Below, piece by piece: positions 1-7,855 of a stretch of DNA of 64,000 nt. A program made the position numbers and the translations under genes. The notes under the pieces are model-generated. The model was given only the letters and a program-made list of their open reading frames with translations. It was not told the origin of the DNA and did no database searches. Every line of letters begins with the position of its first letter. Positions within the stretch are counted from its first letter, which is position 1. Origin of the DNA: Mycobacterium sp. KBS0706 (GTDB lineage: Bacteria > Pseudomonadota > Alphaproteobacteria > DSM-16000 > Inquilinaceae); assembly GCF_005938675.2 (NCBI RefSeq), contig NZ_VCCH02000027.1, forward strand, positions 1-64,000, in the 5' to 3' direction.

Positions 1-1
1 G

Positions 2-64
2 GCCTCGCTCGGCAAGACCATGGTCCGGGCGCTGCGCGAAGGCAGCCGGGCGGCCGCGGAATAG
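2..64 (+). CDS. 3' end of an unidentified gene
   Basis: The reading frame is open from the window edge and ends in TAG at 62-64. The visible tail reads ASLGKTMVRALREGSRAAAE, an alanine/arginine-rich helical C-terminus with GC-rich third positions like its neighbours. The protein cannot be identified from 20 residues. It could also be chance open frame, since only 60 bases are visible. Confidence 0.45.
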   Translation, partial: ASLGKTMVRALREGSRAAAE

Positions 65-124
65 CGGCCACGAGTTGCTGCGGTGCAGCCACGATTCCGG
101 CTTGTCAGCGCAGCGGAAACGGTC

Positions 125-158
125 TTTGGTATCTCAGGTTCTGCATTTGGTATGCCAG
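125..158. promoter_or_regulatory. Paired operator-like motifs upstream of the MFS gene
   Basis: Two near-identical 13-mers, TTTGGTATCTCAG (125-137) and TTTGGTATGCCAG (146-158), are spaced exactly 21 bp, two helical turns. The second contains TGGTATGCCA, close to the palindromes bound by FCD-type GntR regulators. Related motifs recur near 2052, 2202 and 2710, and a GntR/FCD gene lies at 6025. Binding by that regulator is inference. Confidence 0.5.
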
Positions 159-381
159 AGGGCCGGCCATAACGGCCCCTGTTAACAACGACATAACCGA
201 GGGGAGGGGCAGCCGATTCACACATCGGCGCGAGGGGTACTGTTGACCAGCGAATCCGGTCGAAGGCCGGCTGCGACAGCATTCCGCGCACCCCTCCTCG
301 AGGACGATGGCGTCCGTCACGGGCCGTCACCTCCGATGCCATGGGGTTGCCTCAACCGACATGCGAAGGATTGGGACGGAA

Positions 382-1701
382 ATGCTGACAGAAAACTCAA
401 CTCAGGGACCGGCGATCAAAGGACCGCCAGGGGGACGCTGGCTCCAGCTGCTCGTCGGCATCGTCTGCATGGCGATGGTGGCCAATATGCAGTACGGCTG
501 GACCCTGTTCGTCGGCCCGATCGATGCGACGCATCACTGGGGCAAGGCGGCGATCCAGGTCGCCTTCACCATCTTCGTGCTGACCGAGACCTGGCTGGTG
601 CCGGTCGAAGGCTGGTTCGTCGACAGGTTCGGGCCGCGCATCGTGGTCCTGATCGGCGGCCTGCTCTGCGCCATCGCCTGGGCGCTGAACTCGGTGGCGG
701 ATTCGCTGACCCTGCTCTATGTCGCCGCGGCGATCGGCGGCGTCGGTGCCGGCGCCGTCTACGGCACCTGCGTCGGCGCGGCGCTGAAATGGTTCCCGGA
801 CCGGCGCGGCCTGGCGGCGGGGCTGACCGCAGCCGGCTTCGGCGCCGGCTCGGCCGTCACCATCGTGCCGATCGCCAACATGATCCATTCCTCCGGCTAT
901 GAATCCACCTTCATGACCTTCGGCCTGATCCAGGGCGGGGCGGTGGTGCTGCTGTCCTTCTTCCTGGCGACGCCGGCCAAGGGGCAGCTGCCGATGGTGA
1001 AGCCGAAGATCGCGCAGACCCGCCGCGACTACGCGCCGTCGGAGATGCTGCGCAGCCCGGTGTTCTGGGTGATGTACGCGATGTTCGTCATGGTCGCCTC
1101 AGGCGGCCTGCTGGCGACGGCACAGCTGGCCCCGATCGCGGCCGACTTCAAGATCGGCGACACCCCGGTCAGCCTGCTGGGTCTGACAATGCCGGCCCTG
1201 GTCTTCGCCCTGTCGCTCGACCGCGTGCTGAATGGTGTCACCCGGCCGTTCTTCGGCTGGGTCTCGGACCATATCGGCCGCGAGAACACGATGTTCATCG
1301 CCTTCTTCCTCGAGGCGGTCGGCATCGTCATGCTGATGGAATTCGGCCAGGACCCGGTGGCCTTCGTGATCCTGACGGCGATGGTGTTCTTCGCCTGGGG
1401 CGAGATCTACTCGCTGTTCCCGGCGACCTGTGGCGACACCTTCGGGGCGCGCTACGCCACCACCAATGCCGGACTGCTCTACACCGCCAAGGGGACGGCC
1501 TCGCTGGTCGTGCCCCTCGCCAGCATCGCGGTCGCCCAACTCGGCAGCTGGGACATGGTGTTCATCTTCGCCGCGCTGGTGAATGTGATCGCGGCGGTGA
1601 TGGCGATGTTCGTGCTCAAGCCGATGCGGGCCCGGGCGCTCGAACAGGCGCGGGCCGATGCCGGCGTCACCCCGGAAGGGGCGCCGCGCCTCGCCAACTG
1701 A
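382..1701 (+). CDS. MFS transporter, oxalate/formate antiporter (OFA) type
   Basis: A 439-residue inner-membrane major facilitator protein with 12 hydrophobic segments, normal for the family. It resembles OxlT-type carboxylate antiporters: the N-terminal helix reads ANMQYGWTLFVGPI, and basic residues lie in helix 8 (LDRVLNGVTRPFFGW) and helix 11 (LYTAKGTAS), where OxlT uses Arg and Lys to bind dicarboxylate. The frame is open back to 307, but the ATG at 382 follows a GGGACGGA-like ribosome site and leaves a short polar N-terminus; ATG 361 is an alternative. Two TTTGGTAT motifs lie upstream and a strong terminator follows. Proximity to the Tct genes and shared motif suggest co-regulated carboxylate uptake. 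The substrate cannot be fixed from sequence. Confidence 0.85.
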   Translation: MLTENSTQGPAIKGPPGGRWLQLLVGIVCMAMVANMQYGWTLFVGPIDATHHWGKAAIQVAFTIFVLTETWLVPVEGWFVDRFGPRIVVLIGGLLCAIAWALNSVADSLTLLYVAAAIGGVGAGAVYGTCVGAALKWFPDRRGLAAGLTAAGFGAGSAVTIVPIANMIHSSGYESTFMTFGLIQGGAVVLLSFFLATPAKGQLPMVKPKIAQTRRDYAPSEMLRSPVFWVMYAMFVMVASGGLLATAQLAPIAADFKIGDTPVSLLGLTMPALVFALSLDRVLNGVTRPFFGWVSDHIGRENTMFIAFFLEAVGIVMLMEFGQDPVAFVILTAMVFFAWGEIYSLFPATCGDTFGARYATTNAGLLYTAKGTASLVVPLASIAVAQLGSWDMVFIFAALVNVIAAVMAMFVLKPMRARALEQARADAGVTPEGAPRLAN

Positions 1702-1742
1702 AATCCGGGCCGGGACGGGCCCGGCAGCCGAGACAATCCCCA

Positions 1743-1773
1743 GGGAGGCGAGCCATCGCCTCCCTCTTTTTTT
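1743..1773 (+). terminator. Rho-independent terminator
   Basis: A perfect 9-bp stem, GGGAGGCGA / TCGCCTCCC, with a GCCA loop is followed by a run of T. It closes the MFS transcription unit and lies just before the end of the convergent small gene. Confidence 0.9.
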
Positions 1774-1780
1774 GCGCGGA

Positions 1781-1975
1781 TTACAGCGCCCGCATGAAGC
1801 TGGCCCAGGTCGGGTCGGCGGTCTCGGACTCGTCGACCTCGCCGCCGGTCTGGGCCAGGCGCAGCCGGCCATTGCGCGACAGCGGGGCGCCCTGGACCGC
1901 CGCCAGGCGGGGGGCGGTGACGAGGCCCAGCAGGGCGACGAAAGCCAGTGCGGTTCCGATCAACAGGCCGGTCAT
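1781..1975 (-). CDS. Small one-helix membrane protein (64 aa)
   Basis: An unrecognised 64-residue protein. The N-terminus (MTGLLIGTALAFVALLGLV) forms one hydrophobic helix or signal anchor. The remaining 40 residues are polar, ending DPTWASFMRAL. The ATG at 1975 is preceded at good spacing by AAAGGAC, which fixes the start; upstream extension of the frame lacks a site and runs through operator sequence. It is convergent with the MFS gene and divergent from the second small protein at 2300. Topology suggests an inner-membrane or exported peptide. No function is known. Confidence 0.6.
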   Translation of the reverse strand: MTGLLIGTALAFVALLGLVTAPRLAAVQGAPLSRNGRLRLAQTGGEVDESETADPTWASFMRAL

Positions 1976-2051
1976 GATCAAGTCCTTTCGAATGGGTTCG
2001 GGTTCCTGTTGCGACGCAATATACGCCCGTCCGGCGAGCGGGCAAGGCAAA

Positions 2052-2062
2052 CTGGTATACAG
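2052..2062. promoter_or_regulatory. Operator-like palindrome CTGGTATACAG
   Basis: CTGGTATACAG is a GntR-like near-palindrome 76 bp upstream of the small minus-strand gene, within an AT-rich promoter region that continues GAATACG and GGGTATGCA. It matches the motif upstream of the MFS and tctC genes. Confidence 0.4.
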
Positions 2063-2201
2063 AATACGAAAAACGGGTATGCATTCGATCACATGCTCGC
2101 GCTCAGCTGGACTGAGCCGGCATTGTCTCGAAATCATCAACGAATTCAGAAGGGTAGGGCGAGCGACCCGATCCGTCCCGGAATCCGCAGATCAGCCATG
2201 G

Positions 2202-2218
2202 TTGTCTGGCATACAAAA
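2202..2218. promoter_or_regulatory. Operator-like motif TTTTGTATGCCAGACAA (reverse strand)
   Basis: Read on the minus strand this is TTTTGTATGCCAGACAA, matching the TTTGGTATGCCAG site at 146-158 over most positions. It lies upstream of the small plus-strand gene at 2300 and in the same divergent region as the motif at 2052. Confidence 0.45.
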
Positions 2219-2299
2219 TCCATAATGCCTGAGCTTGATGAAGGTCAGTTCCTCTGCCATATGATGCGGCGCAAGAGAGCCAACCTCATGGAGTCCGTC

Positions 2300-2491
2300 A
2301 TGACCCTCGGATTGATCGCCCTCATCATCGCCGGCGCCGGCCTGGCCGCCGTGGTCTCCGAGATCGCCGTGAAGGCGCCCGACCTGTTCGGTTCGATCGC
2401 CACCGATGTCCGCCGCATGGCGACGCCGCAGCGCCGCGTGGCCGAGGCCCGGGAACCCGCCAACAGCAACATCTGGCGCAAGGCGGCCTGA
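2300..2491 (+). CDS. Small one-helix membrane protein (63 aa)
   Basis: An unrecognised 63-residue protein. It has one N-terminal hydrophobic helix (MTLGLIALIIAGAGLAAVV) followed by a basic tail ending NSNIWRKAA. The ATG at 2300 has GGAG seven bases upstream; ATG 2288 in the same frame is an alternative adding MESV. A hairpin terminator follows at 2526. It is divergent from the 64-residue protein at 1781-1975, and the two share size and topology but no obvious sequence similarity. A role beside the neighbouring carboxylate transporters is possible but unsupported. Confidence 0.6.
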   Translation: MTLGLIALIIAGAGLAAVVSEIAVKAPDLFGSIATDVRRMATPQRRVAEAREPANSNIWRKAA

Positions 2492-2525
2492 CCGCTTTCC
2501 GGCTTCAATCCTTCCGTATCTTTGA

Positions 2526-2550
2526 ACAGGCGGCCCCTCGGGCCGCCTGT
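2526..2550 (+). terminator. Hairpin terminator
   Basis: A perfect 11-bp stem, ACAGGCGGCCC / GGGCCGCCTGT, with loop CTC. The following T content is modest (CGTCGTTTCC), so it may be only moderately efficient. It ends the small gene and insulates tctC. Confidence 0.7.
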
Positions 2551-2709
2551 CGTCGTTTCCGGCATTTGTGCATGGGCGAAACGATGACGCCGGTCCCAAT
2601 GACCTGGAAAGGGGCGGGTTCTCGCCCTTTGTAATTTCGTTCTATTGCGCTGCGAAATGGCGATCGAAACAGATCGTCCCGAATTCAAAAAGATCCATTG
2701 CGTTACATT

Positions 2710-2734
2710 CCAGATACAATATATTGGATACCAG
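2710..2734. promoter_or_regulatory. Inverted operator-like motifs upstream of tctC
   Basis: Two half-sites, TTGTATCTGG (reverse strand, 2710-2719) and TTGGATACCAG (2724-2734), flank an AT centre; CAATATATTG at 2717-2726 is a perfect palindrome. The site lies about 85-110 bp upstream of the tctC start and matches the motif upstream of the MFS gene. Confidence 0.45.
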
Positions 2735-2818
2735 CCAGTCTCGGTCACCGACCTGGCCATCCACCAACAAGACAGTCGGCCGCGCTTGACGCGAAGCCGC
2801 GGCTCTGGGGAGGCACCA

Positions 2819-3835
2819 ATGACCGGGAAAGTGCGTAAAGCGCTTGTGCATGGATTTGCCTGTGCCGCGGCTGCGGTGGCCCTGCTGGGGGCCGGCATCG
2901 CCCAGGCGGATTGGAAACCCACCCGCAACGTCGAATTCGTCGTGCCCGCGGGCACCGGCGGCGGCGCCGACCAGATGGCGCGGATGATCCAGGGCATCAT
3001 CCAGAAGCACGGGCTGATGGAGCAGTCGATCGTCGTGGTCAACCGCTCCGGCGGCGCTGGAGCGGAAGGCTTCCTCGACGTCAAGGGGTCGGGTGGCGAT
3101 CCGCACAAGATCATCATCACCCTGTCGAACCTGTTCACCACCCCGCTGGCGACCGGCGTGCCGTTCAACTGGAAGGACCTGACGCCGGTCACCATGCTGG
3201 CGCTGGACGAGTTCATCCTGTGGGTGAATTCCTCCGAGCCGTATCAGTCGGCGCAGGACTACGTCACCGCGATCAAGGCGGGGGGCGACAACGCCTTCAA
3301 GATGGGCGGCACCGGCTCGAAGCAGGAAGACCAGATCATCACCGCCGGGCTCGAGCAGATCATCGGCAAGCGGCTGACCTACATCCCCTACAAGGGCGGC
3401 GGCGACGTCGCGGCCCAGCTGGTCGGCAACCACGTCAACTCCAGCGTCAACAACCCGATCGAGGCGGTGTCGCAATGGCGCGCCGGCGCGCTGCGCCCGC
3501 TCTGCGTGTTCGACGACCAGCGCATCGCCGTGACCACGCCGCAGGCGGAGGGCAAGGCCTGGAGCGACGTGCCGACCTGCAAGGAGGCCGGCCTGGACAT
3601 GAAGTACCTGATGCTGCGCGGCATCTTCATGCCGCCCGAGGCGTCGCCGGAGCAGGTGGCCTACTATGTCGGCCTGTTCGAGAAGGTGCGCGAGACGCCC
3701 GAGTGGAAGGAGTTCATGGCGGCCGGGGCGTTCAACACCACCACCATGACCGGTGACGCCTTCAAGACCTGGCTGACCGAGACCGAGCAGACCCACAAGA
3801 CCCTGATGGAAGTGGCCGGCTTCATCGCGAAGTAG
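2819..3835 (+). CDS. tctC: Tripartite tricarboxylate transporter substrate-binding protein (TctC)
   Basis: A 338-residue periplasmic binding protein of the Bug/TctC family, of usual length. An N-terminal signal peptide (about residues 1-30, basic start then CAAAAVALLGAGIAQA) precedes the mature start ADWKPTRNVEFVVPAGTGGG, where the PAGTGGG segment is the family's carboxylate-contacting loop. IPYKGGG in the middle is another family hallmark. The ATG at 2819 follows GGGGAGG. It delivers the ligand to the TctB/TctA channel encoded next. Ligands of this family are usually carboxylates; the exact one is unknown. Two very GC-rich hairpins separate it from tctB. Confidence 0.9.
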   Translation: MTGKVRKALVHGFACAAAAVALLGAGIAQADWKPTRNVEFVVPAGTGGGADQMARMIQGIIQKHGLMEQSIVVVNRSGGAGAEGFLDVKGSGGDPHKIIITLSNLFTTPLATGVPFNWKDLTPVTMLALDEFILWVNSSEPYQSAQDYVTAIKAGGDNAFKMGGTGSKQEDQIITAGLEQIIGKRLTYIPYKGGGDVAAQLVGNHVNSSVNNPIEAVSQWRAGALRPLCVFDDQRIAVTTPQAEGKAWSDVPTCKEAGLDMKYLMLRGIFMPPEASPEQVAYYVGLFEKVRETPEWKEFMAAGAFNTTTMTGDAFKTWLTETEQTHKTLMEVAGFIAK

Positions 3836-3843
3836 GGCCCGGT

Positions 3844-3900
3844 CCCGGGGGCCTGCGCCCCCGGGGCCTTCGCTTCCCGGCGGCGCCGGCCGGCGCCGCC
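3844..3900 (+). promoter_or_regulatory. Two stable hairpins between tctC and tctB
   Basis: CCCGGGGGC-CTGC-GCCCCCGGG (3844-3865) is followed by a perfect 22-bp palindrome GGCGGCGCCGG/CCGGCGCCGCC (3879-3900). No T tract follows, so full termination is unlikely. Such structures behind binding-protein genes often stabilise the upstream mRNA and lower downstream expression; that role here is inference. Confidence 0.6.
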
Positions 3901-3922
3901 CCGTCCCCGAGGAGGATCAGGC

Positions 3923-4429
3923 ATGGCGAACCACGACCAGGGATCCGAGAGCACCGTCAGCGTGCGGACGATGGAGATCGTCGTCGCGGCCGTCCTGATG
4001 ATCATCGCCGTGGTGGTGATGGCCGACAGCCTGCGGGTCGGCATCGGCTGGGCCTATGACGGCCCGGAATCGGGCTATTTCCCGTTCTATGTCGGTGTCG
4101 CCCTGCTCCTGGCCAGCGCCGGCACGCTGCTGGCCAACCTGTTCGGCCGGTCGGCCGACCTCGGCGCCTTCGTCGGCCGGTCGCAGCTCAAGCTGGTGAT
4201 GAAGGTGCTGGCGCCGACCATCGTGTTCGTGGCGCTGATCGGCTTCATCGGCCTCTATGTCGCCGCGGCGCTGTTCATCGCCTTCTTCATGCATTGGCTC
4301 GGCAAGTACCCGGTGATGAAGATCGTGCCCGTCGCGATCCTGGTGCCGGCCGCGCTGTTCCTGATGTTCGAGATCTGGTTCCTGGTGCCGCTGCCCAAGG
4401 GGCCGCTCGAGACCATGCTCGGCTACTAG
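3923..4429 (+). CDS. tctB: Tripartite tricarboxylate transporter small membrane subunit (TctB)
   Basis: A 168-residue inner-membrane protein with four hydrophobic segments (about residues 12-30, 50-68, 88-110 and 125-150), matching TctB in length and topology. The region GPESGYFPFYVG between helices 1 and 2 is typical of the family. GAGGAGGATC precedes the ATG. It pairs with TctA and the TctC binding protein in a secondary, ion-gradient-driven importer. Order C-B-A is the standard operon order. Confidence 0.88.
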   Translation: MANHDQGSESTVSVRTMEIVVAAVLMIIAVVVMADSLRVGIGWAYDGPESGYFPFYVGVALLLASAGTLLANLFGRSADLGAFVGRSQLKLVMKVLAPTIVFVALIGFIGLYVAAALFIAFFMHWLGKYPVMKIVPVAILVPAALFLMFEIWFLVPLPKGPLETMLGY

Positions 4430-4487
4430 CCGGCCGATCAAGACAGACCCGCGCGCAGCGGGCGAGGCGAAACGCTGGGAGGGACCG

Positions 4488-6005
4488 TTGGACGCTCTCT
4501 ATTCTCTGATTCACGGCTTCGGCGTGCTCGCCGACCCGATGAACATCGTCTACATGTTCGTCGGCATCACGCTCGGCGTGCTGATCGGCGTCCTGCCCGG
4601 GCTCGGCGGCGCCAACGGCGTGGCCATCCTCCTGCCGCTGACCTTCGCGATGTCGCCGACCTCGGCGATCATCATGCTGTCCTGCATCTACTGGGGGGCG
4701 CTGTTCGGCGGCGCCATCACCTCGATCCTGTTCAACATCCCCGGGGAGCCGTGGTCGGTCGCCACCACCTTCGACGGCTATCCGATGGCCCAGCAGGGCA
4801 AGGCGGGCGAGGCGCTGACCGCTGCCTTCACCTCGTCATTCTTCGGCGCCTTCGTCGCGGTCGTGCTGCTGACCTTCCTGGCGCCCTTGATCGCCAGCTT
4901 CGCCCTGCGCTTCGGGCCGGCGGAGTTCTTCGCGGTCCAGCTCCTGACCTTCTGCAGCTTCATCGGCATGGGCCGCGAGGCGCCGCTGAAGGTGATCGCC
5001 TCGATGATGCTGGGCTTCGCCCTGGCCGCGGTCGGCCTCGACACCGTCACCGGCCAGCTGCGCATGACCTTCGGGTCGACCGAGCTCTTGCGCGGCTTCG
5101 ACTTCCTGATCGCGGTGATCGGCCTGTTCGGCATCGGCGAGATCCTGCTGACCATGGAGGAGGGCCTGGCCTTCCGCGGCAAGAGCGCGAAGATCAACGC
5201 CACGGTGGTGCTGCAGGCCTGGAAGCAGCTGCCGCGATACTGGGTCACGGCGGTGCGCGGCGCGATCGTCGGCTGCTGGATGGGCATCACCCCGGGCGGC
5301 GCCACCCCGGCCTCGTTCATGAGCTACGGCCTGGCCAAGCGCTTCTCGCGCAACGGCAAGCGCTTCGGCCGCGGCGAGATGGAGGGCGTGGTCGCGCCCG
5401 AGACCGCGGCCCATGCCGCCGGCACCAGCGCCCTGCTGCCGATGCTGACCCTCGGCATCCCCGGGTCGCCGACCGCGGCGGTGCTGCTGGGCGGCCTCCT
5501 GATTTGGGGCCTGCAGCCCGGGCCGCTCTTGTTCGTCGAGCACCCCGACTTCGTCTGGGGCCTGATCGCCAGCATGTATCTCGGCAACATCGCCGGGCTG
5601 ATCGTGGTGCTGACCACGGTGCCGCTGTTCGCCTCGATCCTGCGCATCCCGTTCAGCATCGTGGCGCCGGTGATCATCACCATCTGCGCGGTCGGCGCCT
5701 ACACGGTCAACAACGCCCTGGCCGATATCAGCGTGATGCTGGTCTTCGGCGTCGTCGGCTACCTGTTCAAGAAGCTGCACTATCCGCTGGCGCCCTTGGT
5801 CCTGGCCCTGGTGCTGGGCGACATGGCGGAAGGGTCGTTCCGGCAGGCGATGCTGCTGTCCCAGGGCAGCCTGTCGATCTTCTGGTCGAACGGCCTGGTC
5901 GGCGGCATCTGCGCCCTGGCCCTGGCGATGCTGTTCTGGCCGCTGATCTCGCTGCTGATCGCGCGGCTGCGCGGGGGCGGCAAGCCGATCGTCGCCGCGG
6001 ACTGA
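4488..6005 (+). CDS. tctA: Tripartite tricarboxylate transporter large membrane subunit (TctA)
   Basis: A 505-residue integral membrane protein with about 11-12 hydrophobic segments, the normal size for TctA. Hallmark glycine-rich segments are visible: GVLPGLGGANGVAILLPL near residues 35-50, and LTLGIPGSPTAAVLLGG in the second half, the two inverted-topology halves of the fold. The start is a rare TTG at 4488, supported by GGGAGGGA just upstream and by the proper N-terminus MDALYSLIHGFGVLADP. It forms the transport channel with TctB. The GntR gene follows after 19 bp. Confidence 0.9.
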   Translation: MDALYSLIHGFGVLADPMNIVYMFVGITLGVLIGVLPGLGGANGVAILLPLTFAMSPTSAIIMLSCIYWGALFGGAITSILFNIPGEPWSVATTFDGYPMAQQGKAGEALTAAFTSSFFGAFVAVVLLTFLAPLIASFALRFGPAEFFAVQLLTFCSFIGMGREAPLKVIASMMLGFALAAVGLDTVTGQLRMTFGSTELLRGFDFLIAVIGLFGIGEILLTMEEGLAFRGKSAKINATVVLQAWKQLPRYWVTAVRGAIVGCWMGITPGGATPASFMSYGLAKRFSRNGKRFGRGEMEGVVAPETAAHAAGTSALLPMLTLGIPGSPTAAVLLGGLLIWGLQPGPLLFVEHPDFVWGLIASMYLGNIAGLIVVLTTVPLFASILRIPFSIVAPVIITICAVGAYTVNNALADISVMLVFGVVGYLFKKLHYPLAPLVLALVLGDMAEGSFRQAMLLSQGSLSIFWSNGLVGGICALALAMLFWPLISLLIARLRGGGKPIVAAD

Positions 6006-6024
6006 CGGGGCAGGGGAGGGGGCC

Positions 6025-6723
6025 GTGCTCGAGGCGCGGATCAGCACCCGGCTGGCGCTCTCTCGCCTCGACGCCAATGACAGCTTCCGCGCCCAGGCCT
6101 ATCTGGCGCTGAAGCAGGCGATCTCGGCGATGGACCTGTACGACCATCCCGGCGAGATCCGGCTCGACGAGCGCCAGCTGTGCCGGGACCTCGGCGTCAG
6201 CCGCACCCCGATCCGCGAGGCGCTGACGGTGCTGGAGCAGGAGGGCTTCGTCCTGACCCTGCCGCGCCGCGGCATCTTCGTCCGCCGCCGGACCCGGCGC
6301 CAGATCGTCGAGATGGTGCAGGTCTGGGCGGCGCTGGAGAGCATGTCGGCGCGGCTGGCCGCCGCTCGGGCGACGGATGCGGAAATCGCGGCGCTGCGCG
6401 GCCTGTTCGAGGGCTTCGAAGGCCGGCCGGCGGCGGAGATCGAGGGCTATTCCGACGCCAACATCGCCTTCCACCGGGCGATCGTCCGGCTCGGCGGCAA
6501 CGGGCTGATCATCGCCCGCACGGCCGACCTGTTCCTGCAGATCGACGCCATCCGCCGCCGCACCATCCGCGAGGACGACCGCGCCGACCGGTCGATCCAG
6601 GACCATCTCCGCATCATCGAGGCGCTGGAGCGGCGCGACGCCGACCTCGCCGCCCGCCTCGACCGCGACCACACGCTGGGCCTGGCCGAGCACATCGAGC
6701 GGAACTGCCACTTCCTGGCGTGA
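6025..6723 (+). CDS. GntR family regulator, FCD (FadR-type) subfamily
   Basis: A 232-residue transcription factor. The N-terminal winged helix-turn-helix (about residues 30-95) contains the GntR signature LCRDLGVSRTPIREALTVLEQEGF. The C-terminal all-helical FCD domain has D/H metal or ligand residues (NIAFHRAIV; DHLRIIEALERRD). The GTG start at 6025 follows GGGAGGGGG. It lies 19 bp behind tctA and is probably co-transcribed, a common arrangement for ligand-responsive regulators of their own transporter. TTGGTATnCCAG-like motifs upstream of the MFS, small-protein and tctC genes are plausible targets (inference). Confidence 0.88.
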   Translation: MLEARISTRLALSRLDANDSFRAQAYLALKQAISAMDLYDHPGEIRLDERQLCRDLGVSRTPIREALTVLEQEGFVLTLPRRGIFVRRRTRRQIVEMVQVWAALESMSARLAAARATDAEIAALRGLFEGFEGRPAAEIEGYSDANIAFHRAIVRLGGNGLIIARTADLFLQIDAIRRRTIREDDRADRSIQDHLRIIEALERRDADLAARLDRDHTLGLAEHIERNCHFLA

Positions 6724-6759
6724 GCGACGGCTAGCAGCGACCATAGGCTTAGGAGCGAA

Positions 6760-6893
6760 TTGCCTCTCCCGCCTGGCGGGAGATGTCGACAGCGCGCAGC
6801 GCTGGCGGGTGAGGGCTGGCACCGGCCTCGACAAACTCCCCTCACCCGGAGCCGCTTCGCGTCTCCGACCTCTCCCGCGAGCGGGAGAGGCAA
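6760..6893. repeat. Dispersed hairpin-ended repeat, copy 1
   Basis: A 134-bp element beginning TTGCCTCTCCCGC and ending GCGGGAGAGGCAA. Each end is itself a hairpin (CTCTCCCGC / GCGGGAGAG), and inner GGTGAGGG / CCCTCACC arms make the whole element fold on itself. Its reverse complement aligns with the copy at 52021; the central 40 bp differ by about one base. One end overlaps the 3' end of the DMT transporter gene. Confidence 0.85.
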
Positions 6894-7855
6894 TCGGTGA
6901 ACGCCCGGGAGATCTGTGAAGGCAACCGTAGTATGGACGCAGCCGTGCCCCCCGGCAGCACCGCGATGGCGAAGCCGAGCAGGATCAGGCCGATGCCGAC
7001 CAGATGGAAGCCATGCACCGGCTCGCCGAGCAGCAGGAAGGCCAGTGCCGCGGAATAGACCGCCATGAGATGGAACGACGCCCCGGTCAGCGCCGGCCCC
7101 AGCGCCGCGACGCAGCGGTTCCAGAACAGGTTCCCCAGCAGCGAGGAGAAGACGCCGATGAACAGCAGCGAGGCGATGGCCCAGGGCGCGAACGGCACCG
7201 ACCGCCCCGCCGCCTCCTCGAAGATCCAGAACGGCGCCATCAGCACGCACGCGGCCAGCGTCGTCGCCGCCAGGAACGCCATCGGCGGGACGGTCCCGGG
7301 ACGCCAGCGCAGCAGGATCGAGTACAGCGCGAAGCCGGCGACGGCGAGCAGCACCAGGATCTCGCCGCCGCCGATCGACAGCGCGGCCAGCGTGGCGGGA
7401 TCGCCGCGCCCGACGATCCAGCCGACGCCGAGGAAGGACAGGGCGATGCCGGCGACGACGCGTGGGCGCGGCGCCTCCCGGGTGATCGCCCAGGCGAAGA
7501 TCGGCACCATCAGCGGCAGGGTGGAGTTGAGCATCGCGGCCGTCGCCGCCGGCGTGCTGTGCAGCCCGAGATAGTTCAGCACGGGGTAGCCGGCGAAGCC
7601 GCTGGCGGCGCAGCCGATGATGACGGGCCAATGCGCCAGCAACGCGCGCCGATGCGCGACCAGGTCGCGCCAGACGAAGGGCAGCAGCACCGCCGAGGCC
7701 ACCACCCAGCGCCAGAAGGTCAGGCCGAAGGGCGGCAGCTCCTGGGCGAAGGCGCGGCCGATCACCAGGTTGCCGGCCCAGAACAGCGGCGGCAGCGGCA
7801 GCAGCGCATAGGGCCGGCGCCACACCAGGTCGAGCAGGCCGCGCGTGGCGGTCAC
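6842..7855 (-). CDS. DMT (EamA) family transporter
   Basis: A 337-residue inner-membrane protein with ten hydrophobic segments and two EamA repeats, as in drug/metabolite transporters (PALFWAGN-like opening PPLFWAGNLVIGRAF; second repeat ending near FLLLGEPV). The GTG start at 7855 overlaps the upstream stop codon as GTGA, so translation is coupled to the AlaX-like gene. The last 16 codons or so (from CLSRSRER to the stop at 6842) are encoded by the dispersed repeat, so insertion of the repeat appears to have rewritten the C-terminus. Linkage to a tRNA-editing factor and an AraC regulator suggests an amino-acid-related exporter; the substrate is unknown. Confidence 0.85.
   Translation of the reverse strand: MTATRGLLDLVWRRPYALLPLPPLFWAGNLVIGRAFAQELPPFGLTFWRWVVASAVLLPFVWRDLVAHRRALLAHWPVIIGCAASGFAGYPVLNYLGLHSTPAATAAMLNSTLPLMVPIFAWAITREAPRPRVVAGIALSFLGVGWIVGRGDPATLAALSIGGGEILVLLAVAGFALYSILLRWRPGTVPPMAFLAATTLAACVLMAPFWIFEEAAGRSVPFAPWAIASLLFIGVFSSLLGNLFWNRCVAALGPALTGASFHLMAVYSAALAFLLLGEPVHGFHLVGIGLILLGFAIAVLPGGTAASILRLPSQISRAFTDCLSRSRERSETRSGSG

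Noticed and set aside
243..902. Long open frame overlapping the MFS gene in another frame
   Set aside because: It is an arginine/glycine-rich shadow typical of GC-rich DNA; the MFS frame has clear helices and motifs.
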